The notes below the pieces were generated by a model that saw only the letters and a list, made by a program, of their open reading frames with translations, ran no database searches and was not told the DNA's origin. A program made the position numbers and the translations under genes. Shown here piece by piece: positions 57,489 to 64,000 of a stretch of 64,000 bases of DNA (its first letter is position 1; each line of letters begins with the position of its first letter). This stretch comes from Dichomitus squalens LYAD-421 SS1 (lineage: Eukaryota; Basidiomycota; Agaricomycetes; Polyporales; Polyporaceae): NCBI RefSeq assembly GCF_000275845.1, contig NW_006766902.1, positions 430,976 to 494,975 of the forward strand, given 5' to 3'.

Positions 57489-58101
57489 TACCGTACCCGC
57501 GATGCATGACTCGCGCAGGTACGATCGAGGCCTCATCTCATCTCGTGCATTCCAACCAATGTCTCCAGCGCGCTGGGCCGCCTTGCCCACTACGGGATTG
57601 CAGCTTGCTGCCTGCAATTGCAACGTACAGGGGCCTGGAATCTCGGCGGGCCGACTGTGGTTTGAGTGTCGCTCTTGGGCGACGGGTTGGTCCTAGATCG
57701 GCCAGAAGGGACATCAGGCACACGTCTATACGGATCGCTCCAGCTTCTCAAGGAAGGACGATAGCATGGGGGATATCTAGAGCATGTGTGTATGGAATTC
57801 GACGTAAGCGATGATGAGTATAATGACAGCATGAGAAGGTCTGGTCGGCCATGACGTATGCGTACAAGGACAAAGACGAATGCCAACGAGGAAAATGTAT
57901 GCGATATGTGGTGGTGGACGTAGTCAAAGTATGGATGGGTATGCATAGTGATCACAATTCACTCTCCAATAGTAATACAGCACGGGGATATCACCACAGC
58001 TTCACATGGGGCAAGATCATCAGTCATCATGCGCGGCGCATGACCAGAACGACGGACTGTGTATAGCGTACGACTGGTGCGGCCGATGTGGCCCAGGACG
58101 C
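57489..58101. other. intergenic, no gene recognised
   Basis: Between element copy B and the 3' end of the monooxygenase gene. No supported feature. Confidence 0.5.
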
Positions 58102-60098
58102 TCAGTCCTCCTCCTCCGTCGCGACGTTCAGCCCGAAAGACCCGCCAAAGAACAGGCGCTGCGCGCGTTCATGCGTGATCCCCCATTGCTGCCACCAGTC
58201 GTCGGCGGAGTCTTCAGGATCGTAAGCGAAGATACCCTCAATGGCCTATCCCAATCGTCAGCACCGCCCGGCAATGCAGAGGGCTGGCTAGAATCGTCGC
58301 AACGCACCATGATCATCTCTTCGCTCGTCGTCTGCGTGCCGGCTCTCCCAAGATTCCACACTTCCTGCTCGGCGCGTTCGCGTAATTCGCGATCGCGCTG
58401 CTCGGCGATGCCCGGAGGCAGCGAGACGGCGAAGATGTTGCCTAGGGAGGCCTTGAGGACGCTCTGGACGCGCGGTTCGCGGATCTCTTGCACGGCGTTT
58501 AGGAAGATTGGAATCTGCTCCTTGCGGTGCAGGTGCGAGAAGAGCTTGCCGAGGACCGCGGCGTCGCCAATGGACATGCTGAGGGCGTAGATGGAGCCAG
58601 CCTGACGTCACAGTAGTACGAATAAGGGCACCGTCGGTGTACGTGCATGACCAGCTGGACTCACGGCAATAGGGTGTGCAGCTTCACCGATGCAAAGGAG
58701 ACGACCATCAGGATGTATCCACTCTTCGAGGAACGGTCGCTCAATCATCGGAATGCATATAATCTTTTCTGCCGATTCAGCCAGTGTGCGCAGTCTATGG
58801 CAAGGCCACTTTAAGCACGTATTCCGCGATATGGTGGTCACACGCACCGTGGATCACAACCTTGTAGCCAACGGACGAGGTGTTCTTTGCCGGCGTAGAC
58901 TACCGTCATGTCGTCATCGTCGCGCTCTACATAGACGAAGAGGGTGAACAGTGATGCCCCTGTCCCTGGTTCTTTCTGCAGAATGTATTGTCATGCGGTA
59001 GAAGGGATCTCACAGAGGAGAGCACATACTACTGGGAACCCGAGTGCGCCATATGTGCGACCGAACCAGGTACAGAGCTTCCCCTATGGATGAGAGGAGG
59101 ATGAGGGGATAGTGCGAGTACTGAACGAGGCCATGCGACATACCGTGCCTTTCACATTGGCCGCGACTGGATCATTGAGTTTGTCCACCGCCGACCACGG
59201 GACGAGCACACTTTAGGGGAAAAAGGACGTTTGACGGCTGCAGGCGCGTCCGATTACGGACAGCGACTTACTTGAACAACTGCAAACCCGTGGGCTTCTC
59301 GATGTCCTCTTGCTCCGTAGCCTCCAGCACCACTCTCCGAGTATGATATGGAGGCACATGACACCCGTCCGCACCGATGATGACGTCGCCTGTGAGGACT
59401 TCTCCTGTGATGAGGGTTACGGATGGCCGTTCAGTGTCCGCTTGGACGGAGATGACTTGACTGTTCGGTCGGAGCACTGCACCGTGCTTGACGGCGAACT
59501 CGGCAAGTATTCTGCGCAAGTCGCCATACTGAGGCAGGGGCGAGGGATGAGCAAGGGCGTACTTGTACCATGAAAAAGTTGACATACGCACCGAGAGGAG
59601 CAGGAAGTCGCCGCCGGTCTCCTCCAGCACGGATTCCTCCCATTCGTGTGTGCCTACGATCGAGCCGTTGTCGACTGTTGTGGCATGTGATGAGCACATG
59701 AGATACGCGAGAAAGAAGAGGAAGCATACATTGTGCGAAGAGAACGCCGGTGGACTTGATTGCGACTTCGCGCAGAGCTTGCTCCATCCCCCATCGGTAG
59801 AGGACCTTGGTCGCATTGGGCGGGATTCGGGCTCCTGCACCCATAGGGGTCTACACTCGCAGATGCATATCGACGACATGTATGTTCGAAGGTTGGAGAC
59901 TTACGTCATAGAAGTCCGAACTGTCGTCGAGGACGGTGACCTTGTGTCCTACGCGAGCCAAACTGACGGCGGAAGCGAGACCAGAGATGGCTCCGCCCAC
60001 GATGATGAACTCGATGGACAAGGCAGACTGGGAATGCTTATTTTGTGTCTAGGTCAGTCATGGGCGCGAACGGGAGCAGGGGCGACGAGGCATACCAT
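58102..60098 (-). CDS. FAD-dependent monooxygenase, salicylate-hydroxylase-like
   Basis: Eleven exons (60096-60098, 59905-60027, 59730-59850, 59592-59674, 59272-59528, 59144-59210, 59030-59083, 58848-58975, 58665-58794, 58308-58601, 58102-58245) give 467 aa. The family uses FAD and NAD(P)H to hydroxylate aromatic or related compounds. The N-terminal dinucleotide motif is IIVGGAISGLASAVSLARVG, with Ala where the third Gly is usual; RIPPNATKVLYRWGM follows, then DVIIGADGCH (DG motif) and LLCIGEAAHPIA, the GD-type flavin motif with Glu for Asp. The end is ITHERAQRLFFGGSFGLN. The model implies that exon 1 is only the ATG: upstream of SALSIEF the frame has a stop (TAG), and a 68-nt intron with GT, branch and AG signals fuses ATG to it in phase. 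The substrate is unknown. Confidence 0.85.
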
Positions 60099-60732
60099 GG
60101 CAGATCGTGAAAAGCAGGACGTCGTGAGAGGCTTGGGACGTGGGGTCGTGCAGAGCAAGGGTGGGGGAGGAGTACGGGATATATGGCGGGAGAGGTGGGC
60201 AGAGGCGTTCAAAATAAAGGAAAACGGTTGATAGACGGGCCGCCATGGAGGTTGTCCTGTCAGATCCCAGGTGAGATCAAGACTGTCGAGTGCTTCCGAT
60301 GGCGTCGTCCTTGCTTGCGATCATAAGTATGTGCCTCAACAGTGCCTAAGCAGTACTGTACTTACTTAGGTGCAGCCCGGCAAACGCATCTCACCTTATC
60401 TGGTAGCTTGGACCTGATCAACGGAGCCGTTCCTTGCAAGGCGCGACTGCTGCGTGCATCGCTGCAGCCAATCGGGCGACACTGGGGTCACGACTGCACC
60501 AGCATAAGTAGACAATCCCGCTGGATATCCACATCCAGCTCCAAGTGTGAGGACAAAAGCGGCGAACAGCCTTCGACTTCTCGCGGGAAGGGCCAGATTG
60601 AGGAGGCCAGATTCACACTTCCCATCACGACTTCTAGCCTCGAATGTGCTTCTGCGCGCAAACAAACCCTGACAAACCTCCCATCCGCTCTTGTGCCCAC
60701 ACCCGTTCACTTGTCCGCCGCGTAGGAACACT
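60099..60732. other. intergenic, no gene recognised
   Basis: A 128-codon open frame on the + strand (60342-60725) has no domain or splice support and is probably chance. It ends a few bases before the inverted-repeat element. Confidence 0.45.
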
Positions 60733-61160
60733 GGATGACTTCCCATAAGGATCTACGGCCATTTTGTCGTCCGTAGATACTCACTGAAAGTGTCCTATCC
60801 GCCGAGATGCCGATGCCGATTTGTACTCCGCTGTCGAGGCCGACGTCCGTAGATGCTGCAAGCGCCCAAAATCTAGAAGGGGGGGTCGACCCCCCTTTCT
60901 AGACCTAAACGCAGCCGTAGAAGCTCGCTTGAGGTCGTAAACGACTCGAAAGGAAGGTGCCATCATTACAAATTGTGTTGGGATCAATCGCCTACTACAT
61001 TGGGTGCTGATGTAAGGCGCAAAAGAGCACGTGCATAGCATTCGACGCTCTCCGGATATCCCGGCCTGATCATTGAGCGCCCGAGATCTTTGGACAGATT
61101 AGAGCTCCGATATATGTCTACGGACACTCCAGAGCCGTAGATCCTTATGGGAAGTCATCC
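60733..61160. mobile_element. short inverted-repeat element with central hairpin
   Basis: Ends are a 27-28-bp perfect inverted repeat, GGATGACTTCCCATAAGGAT plus CTACGGC (left 60733-60759, right 61134-61160), with a further inverted GTCCGTAGA block inside. ACT flanks both ends (60730-60732, 61161-61163), which could be a 3-bp target duplication. A near-perfect palindrome of 32 bp centred on GTCGAC with 6-7 G/C arms lies near 60874-60905. At 428 bp with no transposase it is non-autonomous; the superfamily cannot be fixed from a 3-bp duplication. Confidence 0.55.
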
Positions 61161-63862
61161 ACTTAAGCCGGACAGATAATGGTACCAAGTGCGGAAATGG
61201 CGGAGATCAGAGCATATCAGTCACCCGATTCACCAGCGCTCGATCACCCGGGAGTTAGCCTAGAGCCCAACTCCGTCTACTCCTCGAACACGACAATCCC
61301 TGGTGTCGCGTGCCACGACTTGCAGCTCGAAGGGGGCCCAGCCCGTCTAATTGAGCGATCAATTGCACATACATACACACGTAATATTCGTTCGTATCCT
61401 TCAAAACTAATGAAATGTGGGTCCATGCCACGAACCCCCTGCCTGAAGCTACTGTACGCTAATCGTCTCCCCCGATTCACGAATGCCAGTGCAATTTGGA
61501 ATGGGCGAGGATTACAGAGAGCCCTTTAGCCAATCACAAGAAAACCTGGGATAAGTGCGCACTGATACGATATTACCGCCCGTTCCCTTCGAGTGGAGAA
61601 AATGCGCCGGAAGCGATAGTAGCCCAGCGTTCAGACTTACAAGCGATGACAACGTTCCAAACCGACCCTGGAACCGAACGCGTCCTCAGCTGCTTCCCCA
61701 ACCTCATCGATAGTGCACTTTTGTGGAATACGGTTACAGGCGGTACTCGAACTACAAGGCATTCTATAGTCTACGAAAGGAGAGTGCGTGTCCGTTTGAC
61801 ATAACCCCGAACGGAACGTACTAAGACGAACAGATAGCAGATCCCAGAGGGTGCCCTTGTGATCGGCCTGGCGGATGGAGACTTTGGCCGCTAAGAACCG
61901 CAGGTAGAGCCGCACACATTCTAGAAGTCGATGGCTAGTATATGCGGCGGATTCTGGAGCTCTGTCAATATCGATCGGCTGCATGAACTCGAGCCTGCTT
62001 GTTTCTCGACGTACCGTGGTGTCCTTACTTCATAAGCGTAGCGTCGAGGTGTATCTACGGTCAGGAATTCGGAGGAACGCAGACTCGTCATGGTTCGTCA
62101 AAATAGTGAAAAGGACAGCTGCAGCTTTATTGGGCAGAGAGGACGCGTGGCGTGAGCCCTAGGAAACGGACAGGCCAGGAAAGGGGAAACAAAACAAGCG
62201 TGCAGTAAAGGGCCAAAACACATTCCTGCGATCGGACTGCTGGCATTGGTCACTGGCAGGCGTTTCATACGGCAGGTACTCGCGGTCCAGATCTTTTGGA
62301 CGTATTGCTGAGCCTTCTCTGCACCCGACACTAAGGTCGACATCGGCTAGCGGTGGTCGTCTCGATGCCTGCTGGCTTGCAATCACCTGTTACCCGTTCA
62401 CCTATTCCACAGATGGGCTGATGGAATCGTCTCTGCAATGGCCAGTTACCTTCTGCGCCTTGTTCATGTCTTCGGCTTGGTGCAGAGGGAAGTTGTACAT
62501 ACCATCACTACAGGCAGTCCAAAATCGGATGCGAGTCCGCGTTCGTCCGTGGAATCAATGCAATTCGCTTGAAGAGATCAGCCTCAACTTCGAGCATAGG
62601 TAGTACCTTGTGGAAGCTTGACAGTCCGGTTGGCAAGTGCCAGATGCGTTGAATCTATGTCAGGACAGAATGCATGTCAATAGGACTAATCATCATTCAG
62701 TGACTGGACCGTGATGTCCTTTGGTTTGTATGGTCAGCAGATGTGAGGGAAGACGAAGTTGGTGTAGTCTCATTGCAGCCTTCAAAAGATATAAAAGCTG
62801 CAGTTGGCCGTAAGCTGAAGGCGAGAGCTCGCATGCTGAAGGCGAAATTGGTAGGGATCCCCTGAGGACCTCAGGTGGATCGCTGAGAAGGGGCGCCTGC
62901 AAATATGGTCAGCTGTATGGCGATCACCCAGCAAGCGACGACTACAAGTCGTGAAACCCTGTTGTATGACCGTCGCGGTACAATATACCTTGAAGTATGC
63001 GATGCGTATCAGAACCGTTGACATCGTGAAAGCCCCGTCAAATCTAACAGAACAAGCGGAAGTCTGGAACGACCTCCCTTCAAGGACTGTGAGACGGGAT
63101 GTGCATGTGCCCGCGCGCCACCATCAGAATGCCACGCAGAGCTCCGCCCCAGACAGATTCAAGGCGGAGGTATCCACAATTCCTTACTCACAGCGCCTTG
63201 CAAGACGATAGCGCATGCCCGCAAAACACGTTGAGATGATTTGAGCCCCGACCCCCAGTCTAGCGCTCTCAGCACCACCGCACGCCACAATCCTATGAGG
63301 CGGGACCCTTACAGTGCAATATGATTTGTCTCTCCTCGCATGCGCAGAAATTGTGTCGAGGAAGAGAGTCGCAAGGCAGCAGCAACCCATGGACGGCCCG
63401 TAGTAACTGAGCGCTGGAATACCTACTGGAGAGCGGAGCTGGAAGTTCCTGAGCGTGTTGTTCGGGAATGCGCTATCGTTCCGCTAGGCGCTGTATCGTA
63501 CTGTGCAGGAGCAGCCATGGAGTGGAGAGGGCAACGGAACTGCGGGTTCCTAGGGCGATCGATGCCCATTGTGGCTTCGCGGGAAGGAAAGATAGCGTTG
63601 GGGCTATGTAGGGTGGTCAGCCGTCTATAACGTAGACAGGGGGTGTGCTATGATAGACAATGGAACTTTAGATCTCGTGTGTATGTGGTAGAGTCCGGCA
63701 CGGCTTTGATCTGCAGCTACGGGCCCCGTGAGTATGAGATGCGAAAGAGTCGAAAGAACGGGGAGCAGCTACTGTGAGTATTAGTCGTTGTATTCAAGCA
63801 ACGGCGATCGGTGACATAAAGATCGCGTCCTCATCGTCGCCGCCCTTGCCACGCATCGTCCG
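61161..63862. other. long intergenic region, no gene recognised
   Basis: About 2.7 kb. Frames up to about 115 codons occur on both strands, but none has a recognisable domain or coherent exon chain. It may contain an old repeat or the promoter of a neighbouring gene. Confidence 0.4.
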
Positions 63863-64000
63863 CTATACCACGGCCCCGCGCAGCAGCAGTCTCCACTCCA
63901 TTCGCCCATCATCCGCCACGTCCTCCGGGTCGTGCTCGAATATATCCTCCACAGCCTGCAACATCTGCCTCGTCTGCTCGTTCATCTCCGAGTTCGACTG
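63863..64000 (-). CDS. 3' end of a second FAD monooxygenase (partial)
   Basis: Only the C-terminal ~45 residues are inside the window; the gene runs off the right edge. MNEQTRQMLQAVEDIFEHDP then EDVADDG aligns with the last exons of the monooxygenase at 58.1 kb (EGIFAYDPEDSADDWW). After ADD the frame reads GRMEWRLLLRGAVV and stops, without the family's W..WG..ERAQRLFFGG ending. A one-base shift restores the expected Trp after ADD, so this copy may be frameshifted at its end. Confidence 0.5.
   Translation of the reverse strand, partial: QSNSEMNEQTRQMLQAVEDIFEHDPEDVADDGRMEWRLLLRGAVV

Noticed and set aside
60342..60725. 127-aa frame as a gene upstream of the monooxygenase
   Set aside because: No homology, no introns, ends beside an inverted-repeat element; probably chance.
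1..64000. CRISPR array, operons or prokaryotic ribosome-binding sites
   Set aside because: The sequence is fungal nuclear DNA with spliceosomal introns; no spaced identical repeats were seen.

Overview
The window is eukaryotic nuclear DNA from a filamentous basidiomycete, most likely an Agaricomycete. Genes are split by many short introns (mostly 45-70 nt, GT..AG). Recognisable products are fungal: Atg5, dynactin p50, a Pex24p/dysferlin-type peroxin, a Con-6 protein, a Mtf2-like mitochondrial factor and a Zn2Cys6 regulator. F-box and seven-helix membrane proteins of agaricomycete style are also present. The order within Agaricomycetes (perhaps Polyporales) is only a guess. Exon models were built by hand from splice signals and reading phase. 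For each intact model the exon lengths sum to a multiple of three and give one open frame.

Layout. 0-2.1 kb: no gene seen. 2.2-6.0 kb: ankyrin/serine-rich scaffold protein (+). 7.4-8.6 kb: DUF218 membrane-anchored protein (-). 9.9-12.3 kb: decaying F-box/WD40 gene (+), followed by copia-like debris to about 13.1 kb. 13.2-16.1 kb: atg5 (-) and a polytopic membrane protein (+) share a divergent promoter with E-box repeats and a CRE-type site. 17.0-18.1 kb: Zn2Cys6 factor (+), then a small TA-flanked inverted-repeat element. 19.1-20.4 kb: Mtf2-like gene (-). 22.5-23.3 kb: MFS transporter remnant (-). 23.4-24.7 kb: asparaginase-type Ntn hydrolase (-). 25.9-30.3 kb: 12-exon protein with an EF-hand and two cysteine clusters (+). 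30.3-31.6 kb: first copy of a TA-flanked element holding an N gap. 31.8-33.3 kb: dynactin subunit 2 (-). 33.5 kb: tRNA-Ser(GCU) (-). 34.7-36.5 kb: CECR5-type HAD phosphatase (-). 36.8-38.1 kb: orphan protein (+), then C-rich repeats. 39.2-41.2 kb: peroxin (+). 42.1-43.8 kb: seven-helix protein (+). 44.1-45.7 kb: SRPK-like pseudokinase (-), head to head with the mismatch-repair gene PMS1 (45.8-49.7 kb, +). 50.0-51.2 kb: short-chain dehydrogenase (-). 52.7-53.9 kb: F-box-like protein (+). 54.3 kb: small conserved-looking protein (+). 55.2-55.7 kb: Con-6 (+). 56.2-57.5 kb: second, inverted copy of the gap-bearing element. 58.1-60.1 kb: FAD monooxygenase (-). 60.7-61.2 kb: another inverted-repeat element. 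63.9-64.0 kb: 3' end of a second FAD monooxygenase, running off the edge.

Most genes are unrelated housekeeping or accessory genes and no metabolic cluster is evident. Three items stand out. The first is a kinase-fold protein that has lost every catalytic motif. The second is a large protein joining an NLR-like N-terminal helical region to an EF-hand and two zinc-binding-type clusters. The third is a pair of identical inverted elements: both of their N gaps appear to be false duplications, because removing the duplicated flank and the Ns makes each copy exactly 679 bp. The FAD monooxygenase also appears to have a first coding exon consisting only of its ATG.
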